From Nematostella vectensis (Eukaryota; Cnidaria; Anthozoa; Actiniaria; Edwardsiidae), in the NCBI RefSeq assembly GCF_932526225.1, contig NC_064035.1:14140566-14204565 (forward strand): a stretch of 64,000 nt of DNA. Reading direction: 5' to 3'. Each line of letters starts with the position of its first letter. Position 1 is the stretch's first letter. The position numbers and the translations under genes are program-made. This document shows positions 18,718 to 33,700 of this stretch, one piece after another. The notes under the pieces were generated by a model. The model was not told where the DNA came from and did no database searches. It saw only the letters and a program-made list of their open reading frames with translations.

Positions 18718-21700
18718 TTACTTTTCGGCCACATGGACGTCTGCTAACAAGTCCCGCTCTGCATCCAGCTGCATCATCACCTTGGTAACAAGCTCAATCA
18801 CGTGGTCAGTCTGGAACACGTAATCGCCTTTCACGTGATCTTTATCGGTTTTTTCCTGAAAAAGAGGATATTCTGAGAAGTATTCCGATAATTCAATCCT
18901 CGGGGACCGAGGGCAACGCAGTTCTGACCATAAAGAGACAGAGGTGCGTTCCCATAGATATAGTAAGAGACGCACCAGTCTCGTACCCAGACGCCGCGCG
19001 ATGCATGACGTCGACTGGGTACGAGTCTGGAGACGCACTGTAATCTCAAAATTGGGTACGTCAGAATGTAAGGCTAGGTCCACACTAGCTACGAAAATGT
19101 TCTTCAAAAATCATTTTGAAAAACATGATTGCTCTTAACGGAGCAACTTCAGAATACCCGTCCAATGGAGCCACGTTACTGCCGTGGTCCGCAGTGAAGC
19201 TGTCTTTCTGATTCGTCTAACGAAATTATTTAAGTAATCTAAATCACTGCTACCGCAGTCCGCTGTGGAGCCGTCTTTGCATATTTATAGAACGAAGTAT
19301 CAAATGATAACTCTAAGTAATCTAAGTCACTGCTACCGCGGTCCGTAGTCCGCTGTGAAGCCGTCTTTGCATATTTATAGAACGAAATATCAAATTATAA
19401 ATCTAACTGATCTAAGTCACTGCTACCGTGGTCCGCGGTCCGCTGTGTAGCCGTCTGTGCATATTTATAGAACGAAGTATCAAATAATAAGTCTTAATAA
19501 TCTAAGTCATTGCTACCGCGGTCCGCAGTCCGCAGTGAAGCCGTCTTTGAATATTTATTGAGCGAGTTATTAGAGAATAAGTCTAAGTAATCCAAGTCAC
19601 TGCCACTGTGGTCCGCCGTCCGAAGTAAGGAGGTATTAATGAATATAATCAAGGTACAAAAGAACGAAGCATAAATGAGTTTCTTAAAAAAAAGGAAAAC
19701 TACAAAGTGTGATTCTTTTTGGGGGTTAGACGGTGTGCCGTCCGAGGACATTCTCAAAATCAACCGTTTCTAGTTTTATATCAGTAGTAAGGTTATGGTT
19801 TTCTGTGTCAGTCTTTGGATTTGTTCTAACATTTATCAAATTAAAACAAATTAACTACAAACATCGCCAGCTCTAAACTTAGTTTATTGAAATATCTCAA
19901 ATGCTTTTCTGATTGGAGTAATACACATTTTAAGGCAAAAAACTAAAACTTAAAAAACTAAACTATGAGTTAAAAAAGAGTTTATACATGGCGAAATATC
20001 TGTTAATTCATGATAACAACTAAAGAGTGTTTGAAACATGATTATTCACACGTGTCCATTCTCATTGCCGGAGAAATGTCCTTGTGTGTGTCTCTTGCCC
20101 TAGCGGTGTCGTATGCCTCTCTAGACACTTCGCTTGTTGCAGGCCATTGAGCGGGGGGAAGCTTTAACGAATATCTTTGAGGTTCCTCTGGCTCTTGGGA
20201 CACGGAACTACACGATCCTCCCAAAGCCGTCTTCTTGTAAGAGTTCTGTCGCTCTCGTATACTCTGTCTCGGCGACACCTCGCGCACTCCGCCTCCCATG
20301 TTTGAAGGACCGGTAGGTCACTAGAGGGCCTTGAGATAGCAGCACGTAGTCCTTGATGTCTTGTATGGATGGTTGGACGACTGTTGGATCGCATGCTGCG
20401 TTGGTGATCTGCTTAAGAAACTATTCATAACAAATACCTGCTACCGTGGTCCGCGGTCCGCTGTGAAGCCGTCTTTGCATATTTATAGAACGAAGTATCA
20501 AATGATAAATCTAACTGATAAGTCATTGCTACCGTGGTCCGCGGTCCGCAGTCCGCACATTTATTGAGCGAATTATTAAAGAATAAACGGTCTTTTTGGC
20601 TTTAATCTAAGTCCGATTCTAATTTAATTGTGCAATGATTGATATTTTATATTGAGTAGTATTATAAATTCATTGTGCAATGATGGATACTTTATATTGA
20701 GTAGTTCTGGACTGCGGACCGCGGACCGATGAAATTTAGAGGCCTTAAAATGTGGACGGGTATTCTGAAGTTTAGCCGTGGATGGGTATTCTGAAGTTGC
20801 TCCGGTCTTTTGGCTAAAAAAGACCCACCCTCTGATTAAGACAATGTCAACCTTACCGGTCGAACATGGAAGACGACCAAGCCATCTTTGAGAGGACTGA
20901 CGGAGATCTTTTGAACGTCTCCAAGCGACACTCTGTACTTGGCACTCATCGACTTGGGGTCAGCGACAATAAACTCTGAGCACGTCACGGCAAGAACTCG
21001 AGGGACAGTCTGGACAACAACATCAACATATATCCGATTTAGCCGGAAATAAGATTCATAACGTGAATCACAATTAATGTTTGTCTAATTGCTCGAGTAA
21101 GCGCCTCCCTGCCTCGATTAAGAGGAAAAAATATGAATAAGCGGCTCACCCGAAAAAGCGCCACGCCTAAACGTTTTGCACAATATACTTCGATAACGAA
21201 GGGGACTTTACGTTAGAAAGGAAGTAACGAAAATGCACAGGACTACCCACCACAACATTTTGACATTGAAAGCCTGTTTTGTTGTGCTATTTGGAAGTTG
21301 TTTACTGCTTGCACGTTGTAAATAAAAGCACTAGATTAAACAGATATTAAAATAAGCGCTTTCCCCGTATAAGTGCCTTCCCGAATAAGCGCCTCGCCTG
21401 GGAAATAAAAGAATAAATCAGCGCCGCGGCGCTTATTTAAGCGGTTACGGATATTCACTAGCGCTTAATCAAAACTAAACAACTATTTAACTTACCTGGG
21501 TGCTGCCTTTAAAACATCCACTTTCGCTAGTGACTATACCATGAAAATAGCAAAATATTTGCTTCTTCTGATAACTTGCCTGATTTCTCCTTAATCTGTT
21601 AACCGTGCGACTCTTCCAACTACCTTGTCTCTGTGCCTTTACGCTTCAAGAGCCACCAATGGAACAGTGGGAGCCAATTGACAGTTAAGTTACTCAACTA

Positions 21701-24700
21701 TCAAGGTACATACATTGCCTGAAACTAACTACAAGTTCATTTTCAAGTAATGACCTGCCTATATTAGGTAAGGATAGATAATAATCCATTTAAAACACAA
21801 GTCTTCTTACCTTGCCATCTTTGCGGTGCACCTTCAGGACATTGTCCGACCAGACAATCACTTCGTGCGCGACCGCGTTCTTCTTCCATTTAGGATTGGA
21901 GACGAGCTCGAGACGATCTCCTAAAAATGGCACGGAAACCCTGTAAAAGATTTGAAATAGGTTAATTAAATAAAATCACATTTTAAATTGTTTTTATTTT
22001 TCAGATTATTCCAGACTTACGTAGCAGGGTAGATGACTTTTTTGTCCTTGAACAGCTCGCTGGCTTGTAGCTTTTCCCGTAGCACTGCTTTTCTCCCATT
22101 ATCCAAACTTTTTCGGTACATCATACACTACCGAGGAAACGCAAAGGCCTCAAATTACATTTCTAAAGAGGTTGGTAATGGAGGTAAGTTTGTTTGTACC
22201 CTGATTCCAGTGCCTCGAGCGCCTCTGTTTTTAGTGGCCAACTAAATAGAGACGTTCGAAGATTTTTGTGGTATTTTTAGCGTTTTGTTTAGAGGGTTAA
22301 TTCAGCTCTATTTTCCTTTAGACTTATGCCTGAGTATCTTGATCTTGTTTTTATTCCATTTATGATTTTACAAGACCGAGTGACAAACCATTCATTTCCA
22401 TCGACTACGTCGACTAAATCATATGAGTAATTAATATAAATCATCAGGTGGATGGTAGATGGTCATTCTAAGGTTATCTTGCATTACCCTTGTATTTTTA
22501 GAAGTAAACAATAATAAGTAGTGGTTGATCGGCATTCTTTATAACACCTTTCCACAAAAAGGGAACAATCCTATAAATTCGTATGAACATGTGAGTCGAC
22601 TTACCCTCCAGCGATGGTACATATTCTTCAGTATGGAGTTTGTCCGCCTGAAGAGGGGAGAAGCTGACGGCCAGTAGGTGTCAAGAGGCCTTCTTGAAGG
22701 AAGATTCTTCTTCAGGTTAGTAAAATACCGGAACATCTAGGACACCAAAAGAAACGGGGCTGTCAAAGAAACCTACCATCATACCAATTTTTCAACCAAA
22801 ATTTAAAATGTTATTAAAGGGGGCATTCATCTAGGTTTCTGAATCACTCACCAAGAAATGCCTGATGAAACGGATAATCTTTGGTGCAGCGTTCCGTCGG
22901 AACTTAGGGTTGAACAGTTTGCGCACCTGAGTAAACAAAGTCATTTAACAAAAGACGAAGATCGGGGACATTTAAAGATTATAAGCAAAAGTAATTAGAA
23001 GGGCATCATCAGGCAACAGTGTTTGCATGTTAAATTCATTGAAAATCTAGGTTCCTGGTATTGTACTTACCCTCCATCCCACGAAATAAGCCTTGATGAT
23101 TCCCACTGCCCAGATGCACTGTCGCTCGTACAGAATTGCACGGTATGCTTTCCTTGCCTGAGAAGAGACATTACACTACCGAATTAATACTCGCAACCCG
23201 CTAAAACCTACAGCACCCATCATTTACATTCTAAGCAAGACGCATTGCAGGTATAATGTTTAGAGGGCCACTGCCCAACCTATTTTAGGGAGTGTTAAAT
23301 ACCCTGAGGGGGGAGGTTCCAAGGTACCGAGTCCTATGTCCTCAATCAGAAGCTTTGAAGGACGAAGGAAGAGAGGAAGACCAAGAAAGACATGGTCGGG
23401 TACCACGCTCAACATCTTAAAGTATTGGGCCTGACTACAGGCATGAGTGAGTGAGGGAAGATATTGGGGGTTATTTTAAACCACCACCCAGATTGACTTC
23501 AAACAAAAATGGGCCCTCTAAGACAAAGTTAATACTTCATCTACGGAATCCAAATTAAAAATCTCACAATAGTTTCCCAAACTCAGCCGACAGAAAAGAA
23601 TAGCTTTCTCACAATGGTATTTTGATAGGGTGATAAAATGGCTATGGCTGCTGACAGATACTTATTAAAAAATACCAAGTTCCCATTTTGAAAGCCAAGG
23701 TTCGAGCCTAAGCCACAGTGGCTAGAGGCGAGTATGATAGAGGAGACGTTCAGTGCTTCCAGTTAGCGTATACCTTAGATGGGAGATCAGGAGGCATACC
23801 TTCCAACCCCTTGCATAGGAAGCTATCAGTATCGCAGCATTTCTCATTCTCCTATAGTCTCTTTGGTCCTGCAATAGATTCATGTCAATGCTACAATCAC
23901 ATCGGATTGATCATCTATAACGACGTCACAATGAAAGTGCACTAAAAAGCGAGTGAATTACGTGAGAGCTACTATGACAACTTCTGGGTAGTGACAACCT
24001 TGTAGCGATTAGATCGAGCACAGAAATTCACTCTGAATCGAGAATTTGGCTAGAACCATAAGAATGGACGGTTGATAAACATAATATTTACAAAGTGTAC
24101 ACAGTATTTCACGGAAAAGGCCTTGAAATAATATATATAAATATACAAATATTTGCATGTTTTCCTTTTCCCGAAATTGATAAATCGATTGCTTCTTATT
24201 TCATTTGACATTTAACATACCCGGAACCTGCGGTAGTACTTGGCAATGGTGATCTCACTCCGCCTCATGTTCTGGTACTGTAACAAAAAAAATTGAAATT
24301 TGAATTGCAAGCAAAATTCGAAGAATCTACGAATTTTCTGTTGTTGCGCAATTTGTCTTTGTGGAGTAAGAAGATAGATAGGGGTAGTATCCATTTTACC
24401 TGTTTCTTCCGTCTCCAGCCACGGAAAATCTTCTGAATGATGACAGCCAGGTCTTCCATGCCGTCTTTCCTCTTCTCCTCCAATGCAAAGAGCTGAAGAG
24501 AGGCAACAAGGCTTGCGTACAATTTTATAAAAACACACACACACACACACACAAAGAAGCTTAGAACATTATTTACCGTTCGCGGGTTTCGGATAAAGAT
24601 TTTAGTTCTTCCGTATGCGTACTCTGTAGGTTTGACATTGAGGTGCTAGAAAGAAAAGGCACAAAAGAAGTTAACTTTTCCAGCGTTAAGCAACGAAAAG

Positions 24701-27700
24701 AGATCAACTGGAATTTCCCTGTGTATTTTTTCAATGTGTATTTTCCCTACGTATCATTGTTTCTCTTGTAGTTTCCTTTTTCAGTGGGATGATTTACAGC
24801 ACCTTTGTTTGAGGAAAAGTACACAACAACTTACTAAAACCACCAAGTCGTTTGGAAGGCTCTGGATTCCAAGTTCCAAGTGAGCAAACCAACCAGAACT
24901 TGGTATTCAAAACTCAAAACCTCACGGGCAACAAACTGAAAATAGTTTCGAAACTGAAAAGTGCCATTCCCGTCAAATCAAAGATCACCGGAGTAACTAT
25001 TGTGACAGCTTGTAATTGTTTGCCAAGCAAAAGCCTATTAAGCCTAGTAAAATGCGTGCTACAGAATCAATTTTGACCAGAAGAACTATAGCTTTTCGCT
25101 TGCTTTTTTAGTTCATTTACGCAGTTAAAAATAATAATAATAAAGAATACCTTGAGTAGCTCAACTATCCCGTCACGGGGCGCTCCAAGCCAGTTCGGCC
25201 ATGTGCGGGGACATAGCATCTTGTAGCTGAAACGTTTACAGTTAAAAGTGCAATAAAATGTAGTATAAAAACGATGTACCACACCAAAGAGTATTAGTAT
25301 TCTATACCTGCAAGTAGAAGCGGCGAAATTTGATAAATATACGAAAACATTTCCATAAAATCGCTTTTTTGTTCGTTGGCCGTAAAGACGCTATTTTCCA
25401 TAAAGTTTTAGCATTGTTTATGCGTTTTATATGTTCAAAAATGTCAACATTTCACCGGAGTAGCATCTGGGCCCCGTATTACGGGGAGTAATTCTGCGCC
25501 CCCAATCAATGTTCTATTAGTCTATCCCTTACAATATAGTGCGTATTCATCCGGGCCTAGTCTACAATAGAAACGTGAGTAAGAATTAAGCACTCTTGAT
25601 GGCAAGACGGTTAAGTGCCTTTTATCTTATCCCCGATAATAGATATTCACATTTCCCTCAAAATCCCAAGCAGACTTGACCAACTCGAACACAGCTCATC
25701 TCACTTCGGAGACGATGCCTTAATCACTGAGCAATCGCGGTATTTGAGTAGCAATATCTTTTATTATGTGTCGCGATTGTTGGGGTTCACTTACCGCTGA
25801 AGCGCCACTGGATACTCCTGTCTGAACGCGAATCCTGCGCGGCGAACGCGGATGTTTTCCATCAAGCTGAAACATGAAAGGGGAATATGTCATTCTATGG
25901 AGCAAGTGCGTTCGACCGAAGTTCTACTTAATTTCATTACAATGCTCTTATTCGTTTTTTACATTATGTCTTATAAAGGTTGCACAAGATCATGTCTTGT
26001 AAAGGTTGCACAAGATCGTGCTAAAGATTTGGTATGGTATCTTGCCAAAGGTAAAATACTTGTTTTTACAAAAGGTAATAGACTTGTCGTCTAAGGTAAA
26101 TAGTCTCCTGAAGAAGTGGACTTCATTTTTTACCCGGGGTAACCGACTTCATTTTTGATATCTTACCCGATGTAAAGGACTTGGTGATTGATATTTTACC
26201 CGAGGTAACGCGGACTTGATGTTTGATATCTTACCCGAAGTAACTGACTTGACGTTTGAGGTAACCGACTTCATTTTTGATATCTTACCCGATGTAACGG
26301 ACTGGATGTTTGATATCTTACTCGAGGTAACGGACTTGATGTTTGATATCTTACCCGAGGTAACGGACTTGATGTTTGTTATTTTACCCGAAGTAACGGA
26401 CTTGATGTTTGATATCTTACTGATGTAACGGGCTTGGTGATTGATATCCTACTGATGTAACAGACTTGATGTTTGATATCTTACTCGATGTAAAGGACTT
26501 GATGTTTGATATCTTACCGGAGGTAACGGACTTGATGTTTGATATCTTACCCGAGGTAACGGACTTGATGTTTGATATCTTACCCGAGGTAACGGACTTG
26601 ATGTTTGATATCTTACCCGAAGTAACGGACTTGATGTTTGATATCTTACTGATGTAACAGACTTGATGTTTGATATCTTACCCGATGTAAAGGACTTGAT
26701 GTTTGATATCTTACCCGAGGTAACGGACTTGATGTTTGATCAATCGCTCGTCGAAAACTCCAGCAGCCTTTCGCTCGTTTGGCTGAAAGCATAGATATTA
26801 AGATATTAAGACTTTATTGGGCGTAAATCATTATATAAAATAGAAAATCCATGAAAACGTTTACAGTCTTTAGACTCGCCCAGCCTCAAGTGAAAATTAG
26901 GCGTTCTTATAAAAAAAATTACTCTATAACAGGATTAAAGTTCGTTGTTTAGAATCACCTTGATGCAACGAATGTAATTGGGGTTTTTCGATTTCAAATT
27001 TTTCATCAGCTCAGCGACAGACTCCTGAAAAAAAAAAGAGAAACATTATACTGTTAAACACAGACGTTTCTGCATCCATACAAAGAGAAACTATAACTAT
27101 TACGCCAACCTTGAACTGAGTCGCTGTGGTTTTTGGCCGTCGCTTGGATGACTTCGTTGGGCAACCTTGATACAGATAAATCAATCAATGCACGCCTCTA
27201 TTCTGCTCTACTTTGAACATGACACTGCAAAGTGTGGTGTAATAGAATGAACTGAGTAAGTGGTTATTTCATTAAAAACAGCTTCAGACTCTTTCTTAAC
27301 GTTTCCTGATAGTATTTAGATCATTTGCCACCCATCTATATTATTTCCTAAATGAACAGTTGCAGTGAGTAATAATAATTTTTTTTATGCCAAACGTCTT
27401 TTAGGTGAGTTCATGATCTTAACTGGAATTGGAGTACTTTCTTTAGCCAGAGAGAACGATAAAAGGGCCCGACACATGGTGAACCCTATAAATAGGTTAG
27501 CATACCTTCGGGAAAAAGTTTCTTAGTGAGAGGATGGTTGCAGCTGTACATGCACTGTGACAAGCCTCTGAAGAGAAGATCATTATTCTTGTCCAGAAAG
27601 CCGTCAACGTCATAGGTCACCTAGCGACAAGAAACATGTGTTTCAAGCAACAACGATCTTGACAAGGTTTCTTGTTGTAACTGCTGCTACTACTGTTGTC

Positions 27701-30700
27701 GTTGTTAAAGTCTTCAGTCAAGTGCGCACAATGGCCACTTTTTTAATGAAATCGTTGGTGAATTTCCCTGCATCTTTACCTTGCCTGCGTAGTGCTTCAA
27801 CCTGAAGTAGCCATGTGGTAAAGTTTTGTCAGAAAGGTATTTCTTGTCTTTGCGGCTCTCATAATGCTCGTGATGGATCCACTGCTTGTCAAGCTTTTCA
27901 AGAAACGTCAAGTCGCTCACCTGCTCAAATAGAAAACAATCGGCTATGGTCAATTACTGGGAGCGCATGTTTTTTTTTAAAGAGTCTCCCTTAGCTGTCA
28001 TTTTGTTATCCAAGCAAATTACCGAGGAAACATCCATTTCAAGAGGGTCATGTAAAAGCAATCAGAAGATTTCTCCACATTGGATTGATGCACCACAGAC
28101 AAAAGAATGGGAAACAAAACAATAGAACGGGAATACGATAGAACAACTAGGTAATCCAGCCAATCGTGTCAGGCATTACGAGCGGGCTTCTACACTTCTC
28201 TTTCCAGAGACTGATATTAGGAAGCTCTTTCCAAGACTGGAAGTTTTGCGATATTGTCGATTTGATTGGGTTATTTATAAAGATTGTCATTTATTGTACA
28301 AAATCAGTTCAAACTTCACTCAGTTAATATCTAGCATAATTAGTAAACAAACCTCTCCAGGTCGTAAGCATTCTTCATCAAGTAGTGCCAGGATTCCAGA
28401 ATGATTCTAAAAGAACAGAAGGGTTTCTCTATCATCCACGATAAGGAAACAATGCTAAGACACTGTGAAACATTCTATGAATTACCTTCTCGATCAGCTC
28501 ACAAATGACTGCATTGTTGAAGTATTCAATGGTGGTCCATTCAATGCCCTAGATAATCAAACATATTTACTTTGACAGTAGGCTTAAAGGGGTGATATAA
28601 GGGGTAATGACGAAGAGGTTGTTGAATGAGGTTTAGCACAAAAATTGCAAAACGATGCTGATAATGGCGATCATGATAATGATGATGAGGAGAAGGAGGA
28701 GGGGGATGGAGGCGAAAGAGGTGGCGCTAGAGGGAAAGATGGGGAGGTTGGGGTGGAGAACACTAACCTACCTCTCTAACATACTCTTCCTGCTCGGATT
28801 TTAGAGTAAGCTCGATGAAAATCTGCTGAAGTTTTTCGTTACAGTAGTTGATGATAAACTGCTCAAAGCTGTTGTCCTAAAACAAAATGTGAAACGATTT
28901 TCTTCAACAACAGGTTTAAAAAATACCGACCATAGCCTTTCCTTACTTGGCATCACAAAAGGAGATCAGGTCCTGAGGTTTGTAACTTACAACCAACAAT
29001 GATGAAAAGAGAAAAATTCCGAATCCTTACCACAAATATCTCGAATCCGTAGATATCCAACACTCCAATCACTTTTCTTTTACCTCGCTTGCGTACCTTC
29101 AATGGAAAAGTGTAGTTAAAAGTTTGCATCCAATAATACAACATCTTATTAAACGTTTTGAGAAACCCAACACGTCCTTTTTTTGTTTCCTATTGGGTCC
29201 CTGACTGCTAATGTGGGCTGATATTTATTTCCTTTTTCTAGTGGCGGGTTTTCGAGTAAAACGTGGCCAACGGGCTAAATTGTCCAATTGTTGTGAATGG
29301 TTTATTGTGGTTCATTACCTGGATGCTGTCATTAACCCTATCGACGATCCATGCAAACAAGCGCTGGTAGACCGCCTTGGCCAAGGCATCTCGAGCATAG
29401 CTTGCCTGCAAAAAGCACATCAGGTATTGCCTCTTCAACTTTGAGTCTTATGAAGCCAGCACGAAATATCAAATGAGCGACGAAAAAAACATATTTTACC
29501 TTACGTAGGGTTTGAAAAAAATGGGAGCAAGCAATGAAAGTGTGAGGATTTTAGTGCTGTCAAACTTGAAAAATCTGTCACCAACAGAAATGCAGGCTAT
29601 GTGTTGGGAGGAGTGTGCAATAAGGCGTGACGTTTTACCTGGGCAACATTTAAAGGGGTGTGTACTCGCTCGGTTTTGGTCTCGACGGTGCGCTCTCGCA
29701 GTGAATTGAGCAGCAGCTCGACGTCACATTGCAGCATCTCGCATGTGTTCTTTAGAACTAAAAACGTAAGACTCATACTTAACCGGTGTGCACACTGATT
29801 AGCTCGCATCAATACAGTAGTTGGACTACGGAATCTTTCTAGAACAGGCTATAATATAGCTGCGTTATCTTGCGCTAGCGTTTTAGTGCCATTGCCATTA
29901 CTTCCTATATGAGCATTTAGAATGTATAATAGAGATAAAGTAAGAGCACAAGAAACTCATGATAATTTCTAGTACAGCTCACATAATCGATCTTCCAATT
30001 TTCAAAAAAAAAAAAAACTCCCCTTACCTTGTTCGTTTAGAACGGTGACCGCTTCAGTACCATCACTAGTCGTGAACTCCTCAAGTTCAGTATTTCCCAG
30101 ATTTAGAATTGCAGACAATAACTTATAAACTGCAGAAATTTCGTCTTCAGTGAAGCCGACCACCTCCATGGCTTTCTGTTTTTGTTCAACAACAAAAAAA
30201 AAATAGTATAACACATAAAAAACAACAACTATAAAACAGTCGCTAAAATTTAGAAAAAGTCATTTCTACCTCCACAACAGAAAAATCCTCCTTGTCATCT
30301 TTTGTGGGTACAGAAACACATTCACTTTGGTTAAGGTAATGGTAGCCATCGAAATCTCGAGTAAGTCGCAAGTCATCTGAGATGAAAAAAAAAAAACAAT
30401 ATGAAAAAAGATTACAAGTAAGAATTAGGTCCATAAAGACACCAAAACCTGTTTTATGTTCTCACAGTGCTGACAAACGAAAACATGTGATAGAGCAAAC
30501 AGATCACGCTCAGTTCTAACCATCTTTTATAGGATGTGAGGATTATGATATTGCAAGCACTAAAGCGATTTTGGATGCTTGTAACTTACCCAGCAGATTG
30601 TCTGATGCACCACGTAATAAATGGTAGAAGATGTGAAAATTCCTTTCCCCTTTGTTCTGATAAACAAGGCGGGACTTCTCTAAAAGGTCTGTGAATACAG

Positions 30701-33700
30701 AACAACATGGTGATCAGATACAAGTGCGTAACTAGGGTTTGTCACAGAGAATATGCACAATCTTCAAATGCCAGCGATCTTCTTGTTGAAGAACAGCAAA
30801 ATCTTAGACTTTTGACAAATAATATCTACAGTATGCACATAGGAAACTAAGGGAACCTCTCGGGAACCTGCTTGAGGCATTAACCAGCGGCACAATCTAT
30901 TGTCACACACTAAATTCTATTTTGTCATGTAAGAATATGCATTACATGGATATACAGTACTCCAACAAATAGTTTAGTTTCACTTACACTTGGTGATGAC
31001 TCCACCTACAGGATCCCCTTTAAAATCGAATTCTATGTCCATGTACTTTCCCTAGGGTAAAAAAAGGACCATAAAATCACCAGGTATAATAAAAAAATAA
31101 AAATATTTAAGGGTTGTTCTACAAAAAAAGTCATATACTTACAAAACGTGAGGAATTGTCATTTCGCAATGTCTTGGCATTCCCAAATGCTACATGTGGA
31201 GTCAACAGATAAGTTTTCAATATGAAAAAAAAATACATTTTTAAAAATAACGGTAAGGTGACTGCAGTCTTAAAAAAACCCCACAATATCAAGTACTATC
31301 TATTGCAATAAATGTTAACTTACCCTCAAGTATAGGGTTGGACTGTAGAAGTTGCTCCTTCACCCTATCTACTTCACGACCCTTGCCACAGACGGCAGCA
31401 ACATACTGCATTATCACCTTGGAAGCCTCTAAAGGACCAAGTTGAATCATCAACATTACATTATCACAACATTATCTCTCCCTTTATTCAATAAACTGAA
31501 ACCGTTGCCTTTTTATATTGAGAACAATCTGATGAAATGCTCCCTTCTTTTCAAGAGAACTCAAAATGCAGTTCCGAAATACCTTATCAGAGATTTTCCT
31601 TTTTATCAATTCTGTACACAATGCAAATACTAGGTTTGATGGGGTCAATTTCATTTTGCTCAAATATTCGCTTGTGAGCTTGAGGGGGGAGAACTTTTAG
31701 GGTGACAGCGCGCCAATGTCAAGCCTTGGACTTGGTTTTCAATCTATTTCACTATAAATATTATCTTTATTATTTGTTATTGATTAATGATTATAATTGC
31801 TTGTTTTTTTTTGTTTTTTTTTTGAGGGCCTTAATTTTGTAAGTGTATCACACTTTTAAATGTTACCCTCTTAAAATAAAGCTACTACTACTACTACTAT
31901 CATTACTCTCAGAATACTATAGTAAGAGAATTATCATCTTTACACTTATAATATTATACAGTAAGCCTCTAAAGAACACACAAAATTATCATCATTACTG
32001 TACATCCAGAACACTAATACAGTAAGCCTCTAAAGAACACACAAAATTATCATCATTACTGTACATTCAGAACACTAATACAGTAAGCCTCTAAAGAACA
32101 CAAAATTATCATCATTACATTCAGAACACTATAGTAAGCCTCTAAAGAACACACAAAATTATCATCATTACTGTACATTCAGAACACTAATACAGTAAGC
32201 CTCTAAAGAACACAAAATTATCATCATTACATTCAGAACACTATAGTAAGCCTCTACTAACGAGCAAAAAAAATCATTATTATTACATTCAGAAAACTGT
32301 ACAGTGGCGCCTTCCTGTTAATCTTGCGAACAAAAAACAACAACAAGCACATTTTTTCTCATACAGTTATTAGTTCATACATACATTTTGTTATCAACAT
32401 AAAAATACAGGGCACACTAACAAGAATAACTAAGAGAGTTTATAAACTAAATAGTTTTGTGCAAAGTGTAATTCATTTTACAATGGCATAGATAACAACA
32501 ACAAAACAAACATTGTAACCAAACCATGCTGTACCTCACAGTAAAGCCCATACTAAGTGTGAATGATAAATATTTCAGGACTCAGGGAAGTGGTCAATAA
32601 AGATGACTGAATAAAAAAAGTCATCACCACTGTAGTTCAGTAAGAAATAGTTACCTGTTTTACCAGACCCGCTTTCCCCAGTTATGATGATGCACTGGTC
32701 CTTGTTGTGGTCCCGCATGGATCTGTATGCATCATCAGCAATGGCATATCTGAAAGTCATGTCAGGGTTTGACTATAGCACTGACAGGCAGCTAACCAGG
32801 ATTTGCCGAGGGAGTGCACAGTCTATGGTATCGTATGAAAAAAGGATAGTATTTAACAATCCTTCAGTAAGAAATGACCCAATTGTGGCGCCAAGGAAGG
32901 TGCATGCACCCTGCACCAAACTCCCAGGTGCACACCTCCTTACTGGCTCATTAAAGATGAACTCAAATATTGAGATCAATTTTGCAATTAGATAATAAAT
33001 AGCCTATCATAGCTGGGCAAATATAAGACTTATCTATTTTTAGGGGGTTCCTAGTCACTACCATAATATACACAGTAATAAACAGTGAAAAAATAAGAAA
33101 GAAGTGCGGAGAGTGGCAAGCAAACAGACACTCGCAGGCATCGCAGGCATCTTCCTTCACTTGCACGACTAGCGCTATGACATTTGAGCGCCTAAGAGTT
33201 TTCCCGCTGCGTGTAGAGCGTGCAATGTGATTGGTTGCCATACGCGGCTCTATTTGCTCTTCGTCTGTCATTACTGTCACGCTGCCTCTAATGTTTACAC
33301 AACTTCAATCCCCGATATCTCGCAATCAAATTTCACCCCATCTTACTCTAAATATGTGAATTAAAGGTACACTTCTAACCTCCCGATTCCTGCGCAACTT
33401 GGCAAGCGTCTAGTATAGATATTGTTCTGTCACACCGTGCCGCGGATAATCAATAGCTTTTTTTGCTAAGGACTTAATTAGCGCGTTGTTGCCAAAGAAG
33501 CAACATTATTCCACGCCTAACTTTAACCCTTGATTATTAATCAACGAGGCTGTGTGACGTCAAATGTAGACACGGTTTGTCAGTTCAGTACATGACGAAA
33601 GATATAAAGCAGATCCCGTGAGGTTACGCGCTTTTGGTGTGTATAAATAATTCGCATATTTAAAAGTGGTCGATTTCGCACTTCAGACCAGGCAAAAGCA

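Larger units (their letters stand above)
18718..24492 (-). other. Myosin exons 24-32 (IQ motifs and TH1 tail)
   Basis: Exons are 24400-24492, 24221-24277, 23071-23157, 22852-22926, 22605-22736, 22021-22127, 21811-21940, 20857-21009 and 18718-18855 (residues 698-1020). IQ-like segments are [38 protein letters not shown] and [10 protein letters not shown]. The tail contains [23 protein letters not shown] and DHVIELVTK, typical of the TH1 domain. The last intron (18856-20856) holds a repeat-rich inserted element. Confidence 0.9.

Noticed and set aside
18718-19107. 129-codon ORF as a stand-alone gene
   Set aside because: Only its last 46 codons are real. They are the final exon of the myosin, and the rest is intron read-through across an acceptor at 18856-18858.
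26216-26657. Plus-strand ORFs with an [11 protein letters not shown]-type repeat
   Set aside because: This is the reverse complement of the duplicated exon-donor unit in the myosin intron, not an independent gene.
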